DNA of 64,000 nt from Paraburkholderia sp. BL21I4N1 (GTDB taxonomy: Bacteria > Pseudomonadota > Gammaproteobacteria > Burkholderiales > Burkholderiaceae): the NCBI RefSeq assembly GCF_002973525.1, contig NZ_PVEN01000001.1, positions 744,001-808,000 on the forward strand. Direction: 5' to 3'. A model generated the notes under the pieces. It worked only from the letters and a program-made list of their open reading frames with translations, was not told the DNA's origin and made no database searches. This document shows positions 16,952 through 26,254 of the stretch, one piece after another. A program made the translations under genes and the position numbers. The stretch's first letter is position 1, and each line of letters starts with the position of its first letter.

Positions 16952-17956
16952 TCACGCAACCCATTCGGTGATGACGGGTGTGTCGAGTGTCGGTGCCGAC
17001 TCGCGTTCTTCGAAAGTACGCTTCGTGCAGGTGGCGTCGAGACTACCGCGTCCGCTCAACAACGGGCAACGATCGAATAGCTCTGCAATCCAGTCTACGA
17101 AAACGCGGACTTTAGGCGACAGATGGCGACTGTGCGGATAGACCGCGGAAATTGGCATCGGCAAAGGCTTCAGTTCCGGCAACACTTCTACCAACTGACC
17201 CGACCGCAGATGCGGCAGCACCATGAAGAGCGCCGGCTGAATCAAACCGAAGCCTTCAAGTCCGCAAGTCACGTAGGCGTCCGCGTCATTCACCGACACG
17301 ATGCTCTTCATCTTCACTTCAACTTCTTTGCCATCCACCATGAAGGCCCAATCGAGCGTGCGTCCCGTGCGGCTTGAGAAGTAATTGACTGCTTTGTGAT
17401 TGTCCAGATCTTCGAGTGAAGACGGCATGCCCGCCCGCTCGATGTAATCCGGCGCCGCGCAGGTCACCCCCTCGAACAGGCCGATACGTCGCGCCACCAG
17501 CGAGGAATCCTGTAGCGCGCCCACTCGCACCACGCAATCCACGCCTTCCTGCAACAGGTCGACCGGCCGGTCCGACAAGCCCAGTTGCAGATCGATGTCC
17601 GGATAGCGTGTGTGGAATTCACACAGCGAAGGAATCACCAGCAGGCGGCCGATCGACCCCGGCATGTCGATGCGCAGCTTGCCGTGCGGCTTTTTATTGC
17701 CGCTCTGAAAACTGGCCTCGGTCTCTTCGACATCCGCAAGGATGCGCACGCAACGTTCGTAGTACGCCGCGCCGTCCGGCGTGAGCGACAGACGCCGCGT
17801 GGTCCGGTGCATCAGGCGCGTACCGAGGAACGCTTCGAGATTCTGAATGATGGTGGTAACGGATGCGCGCGGCAGGTCGAGCGTTTCCGCTGCGCGGGTA
17901 AAGCTGTTTGTGTCGACGACACGCGTGAACACTTGCATGGCCTGAAGCCGGTCCAT
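16952..17956 (-). CDS. bpeT: LysR regulator of the divergent efflux operon (BpeT/CeoR type)
   Basis: 334 aa. The N-terminal winged HTH spans residues 1-60 (MDRLQAMQVFTRVVDTNSFTRAAE...), and the effector-binding domain follows. It is transcribed away from llpE and the RND genes with 152 bases between, the arrangement of ceoR/bpeT, which control the salicylate- and chloramphenicol-responsive pump in Burkholderia. The symbol is assigned by synteny. The C-terminal tail after residue 300 is longer than in typical LysR proteins. Confidence 0.85.
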   Translation of the reverse strand: MDRLQAMQVFTRVVDTNSFTRAAETLDLPRASVTTIIQNLEAFLGTRLMHRTTRRLSLTPDGAAYYERCVRILADVEETEASFQSGNKKPHGKLRIDMPGSIGRLLVIPSLCEFHTRYPDIDLQLGLSDRPVDLLQEGVDCVVRVGALQDSSLVARRIGLFEGVTCAAPDYIERAGMPSSLEDLDNHKAVNYFSSRTGRTLDWAFMVDGKEVEVKMKSIVSVNDADAYVTCGLEGFGLIQPALFMVLPHLRSGQLVEVLPELKPLPMPISAVYPHSRHLSPKVRVFVDWIAELFDRCPLLSGRGSLDATCTKRTFEERESAPTLDTPVITEWVA

Positions 17957-18108
17957 TGCAAACCTCCGGAAGGGGCAGGCGCACCGGGCGGGAAAACGAA
18001 TCCGCAGACAATCGCAGCTGATTGTTCAGGGGCGCCGAATTGTGTTGCCGGATTATAGGCATTTATTTACGAGTCTGCCGAACCCACAATTCGCACCATT
18101 GAAGTTCT

Positions 18109-18984
18109 ATGCGCATTGCGCGGCTCGACATGGATGCATTTAAACCGCCGTACTCCTTCATGCCCTCCGGCAGCAGCCTGGCAGAGGTAGATAGCACGGC
18201 ACTCGAAGTCACCGACGTGCAGATCGAAGGGCACGCTCAGGACATTACGTTGCGTTTGTACCGGCAAGGCAAGAAGACCGCACTGCCTGTATTGCTTTAT
18301 TTCCACGGCGGCGGCTTTACGAAGGGCTCGATCGAGCAGGCCGACTACGCCGCGCGGTATTTCGCAGAACACTTACCGGCGCTAGTGGTGTCGGTGGGTT
18401 ATTCGCTGGCGCCGCAGTTCCCGTTTCCAGCGGCACCGGAAGACGCGCATCGCGCGGCGCTGTGGGTGCAAACGCGAGCGCGCGCGTTCGGCGGTAATAG
18501 CAGGAAGGTTGGCGTAGCCGGCCACGATGCGGGCGGGCAATTGGCCAATTGCCTCGCTTTCATCGCGCGTGACCGGGGTGACGTGCAGATTGCCGCGCAG
18601 GCGCTGTTCGGGCCGATGCTCGATCCGAGCCTCACGCGGCTCGGCGACGAAAAGCGGCTCGGCTCGGATATCACCGCCAAAGAGTGTGCGGCATGTTATC
18701 GCGCGTACTTGCCGCAAGCGTCGCAACGCATGCATCCGTATGCCGCGCCGCTCGAATCGTGCCGTCTCGCGGGCCTGCCGGCCACGCTGATCGCGACGGC
18801 GCAAAACGACGTGCTGCACGTGGAAGCGGAGAAATACGCCAGCAGTCTGATCGACGCGGGTGTGCTGACGCAGGTGGTCCGCTATCCGAGCGTGTCGCAT
18901 GCCGCATTGGCCGATCACCCGCCCGCATTGCAGGAAGCGGTGCAATTTTTTCAGTGGCGCTTCGACGCACGCGCTCATCGATGA
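18109..18984 (+). CDS. llpE: LlpE-like alpha/beta hydrolase with Asp at the nucleophile position
   Basis: 291 aa, first gene of the efflux operon, 43 bases before the adaptor gene. The fold is that of the hormone-sensitive-lipase family: oxyanion motif FHGGG (66-69), D234 in TAQNDVL and H264 in PSVSHAAL. The nucleophile elbow, GDSAGG in this family, reads GHDAGG, so D140 (codon GAT at 18526-18528) replaces Ser. An Asp nucleophile is known in epoxide hydrolases and haloalkane dehalogenases (GHDWGG). The protein may thus act on epoxides or alkyl halides, or be non-catalytic; neither is proven. llpE is the known name of the lipase-like gene in the B. cenocepacia ceo operon. A second in-frame ATG at 18130 is possible. 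Confidence 0.85.
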   Translation: MRIARLDMDAFKPPYSFMPSGSSLAEVDSTALEVTDVQIEGHAQDITLRLYRQGKKTALPVLLYFHGGGFTKGSIEQADYAARYFAEHLPALVVSVGYSLAPQFPFPAAPEDAHRAALWVQTRARAFGGNSRKVGVAGHDAGGQLANCLAFIARDRGDVQIAAQALFGPMLDPSLTRLGDEKRLGSDITAKECAACYRAYLPQASQRMHPYAAPLESCRLAGLPATLIATAQNDVLHVEAEKYASSLIDAGVLTQVVRYPSVSHAALADHPPALQEAVQFFQWRFDARAHR

Positions 18985-19027
18985 ACAGAAATAAGCAGAA
19001 ATCCATCAACGATACCGGGAGCTTTTC

Positions 19028-20248
19028 ATGACTATTCTTCCTCTTTCCCGTCGCCGCGTGGCGATTGCAGCGCTTGCCGTCGTTGTCGTGGCCGGGCTGG
19101 GAACGTTCGGCGCGATCCGCGTCGACGCAAGCTCGCCGGCCGCGCCGACCATCGTGCCGGAAGTCGACGTCGCCACCGTGGTGCAAAAGACGATTACCGA
19201 CTGGCAGAGCTATTCGGGCCGTCTGGAAGCCGTCGAAAAAGTGGACGTGCGTTCGCAGGTGCCGGGCACGATCGTGTCCGTCAACTTCAAGGACGGTGCG
19301 CTCGTGAAGAAGGGCGACACGCTGTTCGTGATCGACCCGCGTCCGTACGCGGCGGAAGTGGATCGCGCCGAAGCGCAACTCGCGGCCGCGCAGGCGCGCA
19401 CGGGTTACACGCAAAGCGATTGGGAGCGCGCGCAACGGCTGATCGTCGACAACGCGATCGCCAAGCGCGACTACGACGACCGTCAGAACGCCGCGCGCGA
19501 AGCGAGCGCCAACCTGAAGGCTGCGCAAGCCGCGCTCGAAACCGCCCGCATCAATCTCGGCTACACGAAGATCGTTGCGCCGGTGGCGGGCCGCGTGTCG
19601 CGCGCGGAAATCACGGTGGGCAACGTGGTGGCGGCGGGGGCAAGCGCCGCGCCGCTGACCACGCTGGTGTCGGTTTCGCCGATCTACGCCTCGTTCGACG
19701 CGGACGAGCAAACCTACCTGCAATACCTGAGCCGTGCGAAAGACGGCAGCAAGGTGCCGGTGGAACTCGGCCTCGCGGATGAAACCGGCTACTCGCGCAG
19801 CGGCACGATCGAATCGGTCGACAACCGCCTCGACACGTCGTCCGGCACGATCCGGGTGCGGGCGCGCTTCGATAACCAGGATGGTGCATTGATCCCGGGT
19901 CTGTATGCACGCGTGAAAGTCGGCGGCAGCGAGCCGCATGCGGCTCTGCTGATCGACGACGCAGCGGTCGGCACGGATCAGGACAAAAAATTCGTGCTGG
20001 TGGTCGACCAGAGCAATCACGTGGTGTATCGCGAGATCTCGGTGGGCTCCATGCAAGGCAACCTGCGGGTGGTCAAGGGCGGTTTGCAGGCAACCGACCG
20101 CATCGTCGTGAATGGTATTCAGCGTGTGCGCCCAGGCGACGCGGTGCGTGCCCACATGGTGCCGATGAACGCCGATCAGGATCCGAACAGCGCGCCGCTG
20201 GCCCAGACGCCGACGCAGGCACGCACCAAAGCGGACAAGAATTCGTGA
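19028..20248 (+). CDS. bpeE: RND efflux periplasmic adaptor (BpeE/CeoA type)
   Basis: 406 aa. The N-terminal anchor (ALAVVVVAGLGTFGAI, residues 15-30) precedes the lipoyl half-motif GRLEAVEKVDVRSQVPGTI, a coiled-coil hairpin (residues 118-175) and the second lipoyl segment KIVAPVAGRVSRAEITVGNVV. It bridges the inner-membrane pump and outer-membrane channel. It is 57 bases upstream of the pump gene in a four-gene operon. The MexE/CeoA assignment rests on the operon order LysR, llpE, adaptor, pump, channel. Confidence 0.93.
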   Translation: MTILPLSRRRVAIAALAVVVVAGLGTFGAIRVDASSPAAPTIVPEVDVATVVQKTITDWQSYSGRLEAVEKVDVRSQVPGTIVSVNFKDGALVKKGDTLFVIDPRPYAAEVDRAEAQLAAAQARTGYTQSDWERAQRLIVDNAIAKRDYDDRQNAAREASANLKAAQAALETARINLGYTKIVAPVAGRVSRAEITVGNVVAAGASAAPLTTLVSVSPIYASFDADEQTYLQYLSRAKDGSKVPVELGLADETGYSRSGTIESVDNRLDTSSGTIRVRARFDNQDGALIPGLYARVKVGGSEPHAALLIDDAAVGTDQDKKFVLVVDQSNHVVYREISVGSMQGNLRVVKGGLQATDRIVVNGIQRVRPGDAVRAHMVPMNADQDPNSAPLAQTPTQARTKADKNS

Positions 20249-20305
20249 GCCGAGTGCGCCGCGGTTTGACCTGAGCGGCGCATGCTCCAACGTTAAGAGC
20301 TTCCC

Positions 20306-23300
20306 ATGAACATATCCAAATTCTTCATCGATCGGCCGATCTTTGCCGGCGTGTTGTCGGTATTGATCCTGCTGGCGGGCATTATTTCGCTCTTCAAGCT
20401 GCCGATCTCGGAGTACCCGGAAGTCGTGCCGCCGTCCGTGGTGGTGCACGCGCAGTATCCGGGCGCGAACCCGAAAGTGATCGCCGAAGCCGTCGCTTCG
20501 CCGCTCGAAGAGCAGATCAACGGCGTCGAGAACATGCTGTACATGCAGTCGCAAGCCAATAGCGACGGCAACCTCACGCTGACGGTGACCTTCAAGCTCG
20601 GCACCAACCCGGACCTCGCGACGCAACTGGTGCAGAACCGCGTCAATCAGGCGCTGCCGCGTCTGCCGGAAGACGTGCAACGGCTCGGTATCACCACGAT
20701 CAAGAGTTCGCCCACGCTGACCATGGTGGTCCACCTGATCTCGCCGAATAACCGCTACGACATGACGTATCTGCGCAACTACGCGCTGCTGAACGTCAAG
20801 GATCGTCTGGCGCGGATTCAGGGCGTCGGCGAAGTGCAACTGTGGGGTTCGGGCGACTACGCCATGCGCGTGTGGCTCGATCCGCAGAAAGTCGCGCAAC
20901 GCGGGTTGACGGCGACCGAAGTGGTCAACGCGATTCGTGAGCAGAACATTCAGGTGGCGGCCGGTGTGATCGGCGCATCGCCTTCGGTGCCGGGCACGCA
21001 ACTGCAGTTGTCGGTGAATGCGCGTGGCCGTCTGAAGTCGGAGGGCGAATTCGGCGACATCATCGTCAAGACGACGCCGGACGGCGGCGTGACCTACCTG
21101 CGTGACATTGCGCGTGTGGAACTCGCGGCGTCGGAATACGGCCTGCGTTCGCTGCTCGACAACAAGCCGGCGGTGGCGCTCGCGATCAACCAGGCGCCGG
21201 GTGCGAATTCGCTGGCGATTTCCGATCAGGTTCGCGCCGCGATGAAGGAACTGTCGGAAGACATGCCGGCAGGCGTCGAATACAAGATCGTCTACGACCC
21301 GACGCAGTTCGTGCGTTCGAGTATCGAAGCGGTGATCCATACGCTGCTCGAAGCGATCGCGTTGGTGGTGATCGTGGTCATCGTGTTCCTGCAAACGTGG
21401 CGTGCGTCGATCATTCCGTTGATCGCGGTGCCGGTGTCGATTATCGGGACTTTCTCGCTGCTGCTTGCCTTCGGCTTCTCGATCAATGCGTTGTCATTGT
21501 TCGGCATGGTGCTGGCGATCGGGATCGTGGTGGACGATGCGATCGTGGTGGTGGAGAACGTCGAGCGGAATATCGAAAACGGGCTGAGTGCGCGTGATGC
21601 GACCTACAAGGCCATGCAGGAGGTGAGCGGGCCGATTATCGCCATCGCGTTGACGCTGGTCGCCGTGTTCGTGCCGCTCGCGTTCATGACGGGCCTGACG
21701 GGTCAGTTCTACAAGCAGTTCGCAATGACCATTGCGATCTCGACGGTGATCTCGGCGTTCAACTCGCTGACCCTGTCGCCGGCGCTGGCTGCGATGCTGT
21801 TGCGCAGTCACGGCGCGAAGGAAGACTTCCTGACGCGTGTGATGAATCGCCTGCTGGGCGGCTTCTTCAAGCGCTTCAACAAGGTCTTTCATCGCGGCTC
21901 GACGGCGTATGGCAAGGGCGTGACCGGCGTGCTGCGTCGTAAGGGCGCCATGCTCGCGGTGTACGCGATTCTGCTGGGCGGCACCGTGCTGATCTCGCAC
22001 GTGGTGCCGGGCGGCTTCGTGCCGGCGCAAGATAAGGAATACCTGATTGCCTTCGCGCAGTTGCCGAACGGCGCCTCGCTGGACCGCACGGAAAAGGTGA
22101 TTCGCGACATGAGCGCGATCGCACTCAAGCAGCCGGGCGTGGAAAGCGCGGTGGCGTTTCCGGGTTTGTCGGTGAACGGCTTCACGAATAGTTCGAGCGC
22201 GGGCATCGTGTTCGTGACGCTCAAGCCGTTCAAGGAGCGTGGCAACAAGACGCTCTCGGCCGGTGCGATTGCCGGTGCGCTGAATCAGAAATACGGGGCG
22301 ATCAAGGATTCGTTCGTCGCGGTGTTCCCGCCGCCGCCGGTGCTCGGTCTCGGCACGCTCGGCGGCTTCAAGATGCAGTTGGAGGATCACGGCGCGGTCG
22401 GTTACGCGGAATTGAACAAGGCCGCGGAAGCATTCGTGAAGAAAGCGGCGCAAACGCCGGAACTGGGCCCGACCTTCTCGAGCTATCAGATCAACGTGCC
22501 GCAATTGAACGTCGACCTGGATCGCGTGAAGGCCAAGCAACTCGGCGTGCCGGTTACGGACGTGTTCAACACGATGCAGATTTATCTGGGCTCGTTGTAT
22601 GTGAACGACTTCAACAAGTTCGGCCGCGTGTACCAGGTGCGGGTGCAGGCCGACGCGCCGTTCCGTCAACGTGCCGACGACATTTTGCAGCTGAAGACGC
22701 GCAATGCGGCGGGCGACATGGTGCCGTTGTCGTCGCTGGTCACGGTCACGCCGACCTATGGGCCGGAAATGGTGGTGCGTTACAACGGCTATACGGCGGC
22801 CGACATCAACGGTGGGCCGGCGCCGGGCTTCTCGTCGGGGCAGGCGCAAGCCGCGGCCGAACGCGTGGCGGCGGAAACGTTGCCGCACGGTGTGAAGCTC
22901 GAATGGACCGACCTGACGTACCAGCAGATTCTTGCCGGCAATGCGGGCCTGTGGGTGTTCCCGATCAGCGTGCTGCTCGTGTTCCTCGTGTTGGCCGCCT
23001 TGTATGAAAGCCTGACGCTGCCGCTCGCGGTGATCCTGATCGTGCCGATGAGCGTGCTGTCCGCGCTGACCGGCGTGTGGCTCACCGGTGGCGACAACAA
23101 CATCTTCACGCAGATCGGTTTGATGGTGCTGGTGGGCTTGTCGGCGAAGAACGCGATTCTGATCGTCGAGTTCGCTCGCGAACTCGAACATGACGGGCAC
23201 ACCCCGCTGTCGGCTGCGATCGAGGCGAGCCGCTTGCGTCTGCGGCCGATTCTGATGACGTCGATCGCTTTCATCATGGGTGTGGTGCCGCTGGTGTTGT

Positions 23301-23491
23301 CGAGCGGAGCCGGTTCGGAGATGCGCCACGCAATGGGTATCGCCGTGTTCTTCGGCATGCTCGGCGTGACGCTGTTCGGTCTGATGCTGACCCCGGTGTT
23401 TTATGTGGTGCTGCGTACGCTGGCGGGCGGGACGATTCACGTCGCGCAGAAGGATTCGCCGCACTACGGCGCGCCGGCGACGGAAGCCTGA
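20306..23491 (+). CDS. bpeF: RND efflux pump, inner-membrane permease (BpeF/CeoB type)
   Basis: 1061 aa, normal for hydrophobe/amphiphile RND pumps. It starts MNISKFFIDRPIFAGVLSVL. The TM4 proton-relay motif GIVVDDAIVVVENVERN carries the two Asp, and the second repeat has NAILIVEFARELEHDG. Two large periplasmic loops are present. It exports drugs such as chloramphenicol, trimethoprim and salicylate in homologous Burkholderia systems, powered by protons. The phenotype here is inferred from synteny. Confidence 0.96.
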   Translation: MNISKFFIDRPIFAGVLSVLILLAGIISLFKLPISEYPEVVPPSVVVHAQYPGANPKVIAEAVASPLEEQINGVENMLYMQSQANSDGNLTLTVTFKLGTNPDLATQLVQNRVNQALPRLPEDVQRLGITTIKSSPTLTMVVHLISPNNRYDMTYLRNYALLNVKDRLARIQGVGEVQLWGSGDYAMRVWLDPQKVAQRGLTATEVVNAIREQNIQVAAGVIGASPSVPGTQLQLSVNARGRLKSEGEFGDIIVKTTPDGGVTYLRDIARVELAASEYGLRSLLDNKPAVALAINQAPGANSLAISDQVRAAMKELSEDMPAGVEYKIVYDPTQFVRSSIEAVIHTLLEAIALVVIVVIVFLQTWRASIIPLIAVPVSIIGTFSLLLAFGFSINALSLFGMVLAIGIVVDDAIVVVENVERNIENGLSARDATYKAMQEVSGPIIAIALTLVAVFVPLAFMTGLTGQFYKQFAMTIAISTVISAFNSLTLSPALAAMLLRSHGAKEDFLTRVMNRLLGGFFKRFNKVFHRGSTAYGKGVTGVLRRKGAMLAVYAILLGGTVLISHVVPGGFVPAQDKEYLIAFAQLPNGASLDRTEKVIRDMSAIALKQPGVESAVAFPGLSVNGFTNSSSAGIVFVTLKPFKERGNKTLSAGAIAGALNQKYGAIKDSFVAVFPPPPVLGLGTLGGFKMQLEDHGAVGYAELNKAAEAFVKKAAQTPELGPTFSSYQINVPQLNVDLDRVKAKQLGVPVTDVFNTMQIYLGSLYVNDFNKFGRVYQVRVQADAPFRQRADDILQLKTRNAAGDMVPLSSLVTVTPTYGPEMVVRYNGYTAADINGGPAPGFSSGQAQAAAERVAAETLPHGVKLEWTDLTYQQILAGNAGLWVFPISVLLVFLVLAALYESLTLPLAVILIVPMSVLSALTGVWLTGGDNNIFTQIGLMVLVGLSAKNAILIVEFARELEHDGHTPLSAAIEASRLRLRPILMTSIAFIMGVVPLVLSSGAGSEMRHAMGIAVFFGMLGVTLFGLMLTPVFYVVLRTLAGGTIHVAQKDSPHYGAPATEA

Positions 23492-23504
23492 GGAGAAAAC
23501 AATA

Positions 23505-25106
23505 ATGAAACGCTATGAATCTTTGAGCGGGTGGGGCCGCGCGGCAACCAGCGCTTTGCTGGTCGCGTTGCTCGCCGCCTGCTCGGTGGAACCCACGTAC
23601 AAGCGGCCGGATGTCGATACGCCGACGGCCTTCAAGGAAGCGCCGGTGACGTCGTCGACGTCGGGCGCGGCGGCATCGCCGCAGGAAACCGGTACGTGGA
23701 AAACGGCGCAACCCGCCGACGACGCGCATCGCGGCGAATGGTGGACGGTGTTCGGTGATCCACAGTTGAATGCGCTGGAAGAGCAGGCGGCTGCCGCGAA
23801 TCAGGATCTGAAGGCCGCGGCGGCGCGTGTGCAACAGTCGCGTGCGGTGACGCAGGCGGCTAAGTCGGACTGGTTCCCGAAACTCGACGCGGGCTTCGGC
23901 CCGACGCGCGAGCGGGCGTCGGCGGCCTCGCAGTTTTTGCCGGATAGCGCGGGTGGTACGACCGGCACGATCTGGCGCGCGCAAACTACCGCGTCGTACG
24001 AGACGGATCTGTTCGGCCGGGTCGGCTCGAACGTGAACGCGTCGCGTGCGGACGAGCAGCAAAGTGAAGCACTGTTCCGCTCGGTGCAGTTGTCGTTGCA
24101 AGCGGATGTGGCGCAGAACTACTTCCAGCTGCGCGAGCTCGATTCGGATCAGGATCTGTACCGCCGTACCGTGGCGCTGCGTGAAGATACGCTGAAGCTG
24201 GTCGAGCGGCGTTTCAAGGAAGGCGATATCGGTGAGCTGGATGTTTCGCGCTCCCGCAACGAACTCGCTAGCGCGCGTGCCGACGCGGTCGGTGTAGCGC
24301 GTCAGCGTGCCGCGTCCGAGCACAGCCTTGCGATTCTGCTCGGCAAACCGCCGGCGGATTTCTCGTTCGCGGAAGCGCCGCTCAGTCCGGTCACGGTGCG
24401 AGTGCCGGCGGGTCTGCCGTCGGCGCTGCTTGAACGCCGGCCGGATATTTCGGCCGCGGAACGCGCGATGCAGGCGGCGAATGCGCGTGTGGGTCTCGCG
24501 AAATCGGCGTTCTTCCCGAAGCTCGACATCACCGGTGCGTTCGGATTCGAGTCGGCTACGCTGGGCGACCTGTTCATGTGGTCGAGCCGCGCGTTCGTGC
24601 TCGGGCCGCTCGCCGGTGGCGCGTTGACGTTGCCGTTGTTCGACGGTGGACGGCGTAAGGCGAATCTCGCCCAAGCACGTTCGAAGTACGACGAAGACGT
24701 CGCGCAGTATCGTCAGCAGGTGCTGGTGGCGTTCCGCGAGGTAGAGGACAACCTGGCCGATCTGCGTTTGCTCGACGACCAGATGCGCGAGCAGAACAAT
24801 GCCGTCGAAGCGTCGCAACGGGCGGCTCATTTGTCGCGCACGCAGTACACGGAAGGCGCGGTCAGCTATCTGGATGTGATCGACGGCGAGCGGCAGGTGC
24901 TGACTTCGCAATTGCAGGCGAGCCATTTGCAGGGCACGCAAGCGGTCGCGACGGTGAACCTGATTCGCGCGCTGGGCGGCGGGTGGGGTGATGTGAAGGC
25001 GCCGGATGCCGCGGTTGGGGCGGTGGCGCCGGCTTCGGGGGCCGCCGCGGTTTCGGCCGCGTCCCAAGGCGCTGCTGTGGCTGTACAGCAGGTGGCGAAG
25101 CAGTAG
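23505..25106 (+). CDS. oprC: RND efflux outer-membrane lipoprotein (OprC/OpcM type)
   Basis: 533 aa from the ATG at 23505 (GAGGAG 9 nt upstream, 13 bases after the pump stop). Lipobox LLAAC gives C26 as the acylated residue. Two repeats of the TolC-like outer-membrane factor fold are visible (WWTVFGDPQLNALEEQAAAANQDL and its later counterpart LLERRPDISAAERAMQAANARVGLAKSAFFP). The Ala-rich C-terminus (AVGAVAPASGAAAVSAA) is longer than in OprM. It forms the exit duct of the pump; the operon then ends at the 25134-25168 terminator. Confidence 0.95.
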   Translation: MKRYESLSGWGRAATSALLVALLAACSVEPTYKRPDVDTPTAFKEAPVTSSTSGAAASPQETGTWKTAQPADDAHRGEWWTVFGDPQLNALEEQAAAANQDLKAAAARVQQSRAVTQAAKSDWFPKLDAGFGPTRERASAASQFLPDSAGGTTGTIWRAQTTASYETDLFGRVGSNVNASRADEQQSEALFRSVQLSLQADVAQNYFQLRELDSDQDLYRRTVALREDTLKLVERRFKEGDIGELDVSRSRNELASARADAVGVARQRAASEHSLAILLGKPPADFSFAEAPLSPVTVRVPAGLPSALLERRPDISAAERAMQAANARVGLAKSAFFPKLDITGAFGFESATLGDLFMWSSRAFVLGPLAGGALTLPLFDGGRRKANLAQARSKYDEDVAQYRQQVLVAFREVEDNLADLRLLDDQMREQNNAVEASQRAAHLSRTQYTEGAVSYLDVIDGERQVLTSQLQASHLQGTQAVATVNLIRALGGGWGDVKAPDAAVGAVAPASGAAAVSAASQGAAVAVQQVAKQ

Positions 25107-25133
25107 TTCTCCAGCCGGGTTAACAGTGGCGGA

Positions 25134-25168
25134 AGCCGGGTCGCGCGGGAGCGTGGCCCGGCTTTTTT
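25134..25168 (+). terminator. Rho-independent terminator of the efflux operon
   Basis: AGCCGGG (25134-25140) pairs with CCCGGCT (25157-25163) and runs into six T (25163-25168), 28 bases after the channel gene stop. A textbook intrinsic terminator. Confidence 0.85.
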
Positions 25169-25211
25169 GTTGTTCGAGCAGACAGACGGCTAATGAAAAT
25201 ACGTTTCGAAT

Positions 25212-25259
25212 ATTTCGTTTGTTTCGTTTATTGCGTTTGCGTGGATTGTTGACGTATAC
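25212..25259 (+). promoter_or_regulatory. Promoter of the antitoxin gene with 9-bp operator-like repeats
   Basis: Three tandem 9-bp repeats of TTTCGTTTN occupy 25212-25238 and overlap a -35 (TTGCGT, 25230-25235). After 18 bases comes the -10 TATACT (25254-25259). The area is AT-rich against its surroundings. Autoregulation by the downstream HTH antitoxin through these repeats is inferred. Confidence 0.5.
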
Positions 25260-25282
25260 TTAAACGTAATTTGGAGCCAATC

Positions 25283-25750
25283 ATGACTACCGCTACACCC
25301 GACCGTATCGTGCTGTCGGACGACGACGCCACCGTGTTATCCGCCGCGAGCCGCCTGATGGGCGCGGCGCTCGACCATTCGCGCGCCAACAGTGTCGCGT
25401 TGGTGGAAGAGGGCACGGACGGCGACATAGCCCGTATCGAAGTGCCGCCCGCCACATTGCGCGTGTTGTCGCGGGTATTGGCCATGATGGCGAGCCAGCA
25501 GGTGTTTCTTCTCTATCCCGCTGACACTGAGCTGACCACCAAGCAGGCGGCGGACTTACTTGGCGTGTCGCGGCCGTTTTTGATCGCTCGTTTGGAAGCG
25601 GGCGATTTGCCCTTTCGCAAGGTAGGTCGGCATCGCCGCATGCGCATGGACGATGTGGTGCGCTACAAGGAATCCATGCGTGCTTCGAGAAAAGGCGCAT
25701 TGGATGACGTGGTGGCCGATAGCGAATCGATCGACGGATACGATCTTTGA
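25283..25750 (+). CDS. HTH antitoxin of a PIN-type toxin-antitoxin pair
   Basis: 155 aa from the ATG at 25283, GGAG 6 nt upstream. The C-terminal half holds an excisionase/MerR-like helix-turn-helix (TTKQAADLLGVSRPFLIARLEAGDLPFRKVGRHRRMRMDDV, near residues 88-128). The N-terminal half (LSDDDATVLSAASRLM) is typical of antitoxins paired with PIN_3 toxins. Its stop overlaps the toxin start (TGATG). It should bind its own promoter and neutralise the toxin. It looks intact, unlike its partner. Confidence 0.8.
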   Translation: MTTATPDRIVLSDDDATVLSAASRLMGAALDHSRANSVALVEEGTDGDIARIEVPPATLRVLSRVLAMMASQQVFLLYPADTELTTKQAADLLGVSRPFLIARLEAGDLPFRKVGRHRRMRMDDVVRYKESMRASRKGALDDVVADSESIDGYDL

Positions 25751-26127
25751 TGCTGTCGTTCGGTCGCTTCACTGTCGTGCTGGATGCGTGCGCGTTATTT
25801 CCCATGGTGGTGCGAGATGTCTTGCTGACCTTCGCGGATCACGAGTTCTACGCGCCCCGATGGTCGGCGCGCATTCACGACGAGTGGAATTTCGCGGCGA
25901 ACCATCTTGAGTCCAGCCTGCGCATTGAAGTCAAGCATCCAGATGTCTTCGTTCTGGATCTGATCGATCTGAACGAAAAGCGTGCGCTCGCTGCATTCAA
26001 GGACTTGCGTGCACGTAAGCGCCGGCCGCCATGGTCGGTAAGCGAATTGCTGGATCGGTTGGTCCGTGCGGGTCTGGTTCAAACTAGCGCATGGTTATCC
26101 AGCGCCGACGTTCTGCCGCTGCTATAG
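25750..26127 (+). pseudogene. PIN-domain toxin with internal in-frame deletion
   Basis: 125 aa against roughly 190 in PIN_3 toxins of this type. The N-terminus is normal (FTVVLDACALFPMVVRDVLL, with D12, then RIHDEW with E45) and so is the C-terminus (RIEVKHPDVFVLDLIDL...RRPPWSVSELLDRLVRAGLVQTSAWL). The middle is missing: the sequence passes from HDEW straight to NFAANHLES near 25888. The lost segment in relatives carries the LPDxxDRHVLAAA and FNxxDF acidic motifs that complete the Mg2+ site. The frame is kept, so a short protein could still be made, but RNase activity is unlikely. Confidence 0.7.
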
Positions 26128-26198
26128 CCTCGCTCCTAGCAATTGGGCACCCCCACCTCCAAATCATTTTTCCCGCTTTCCTTCCAAAAATCCCTTCG

Positions 26199-26227
26199 TA
26201 GACCGCTGCTTTTCCTCCCTCTATGAT
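26199..26227 (+). promoter_or_regulatory. Candidate sigma-70 promoter of the sulfur operon
   Basis: TAGACC at 26199-26204, 17 bases, TATGAT at 26222-26227. The start would fall near 26234, giving a leader of about 210 bases that includes the small Cys-containing frame. Confidence 0.4.
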
Positions 26228-26254
26228 GATTCGCACCTCATCTGGAGAGAGGCG

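Noticed and set aside
18671..21394. A very long open frame on the minus strand (about 900 codons) across llpE, the adaptor and the pump gene
   Set aside because: It is antisense to three well-conserved genes, its product is rich in Arg and His without any domain, and such frames are common artefacts of GC-rich codon bias.
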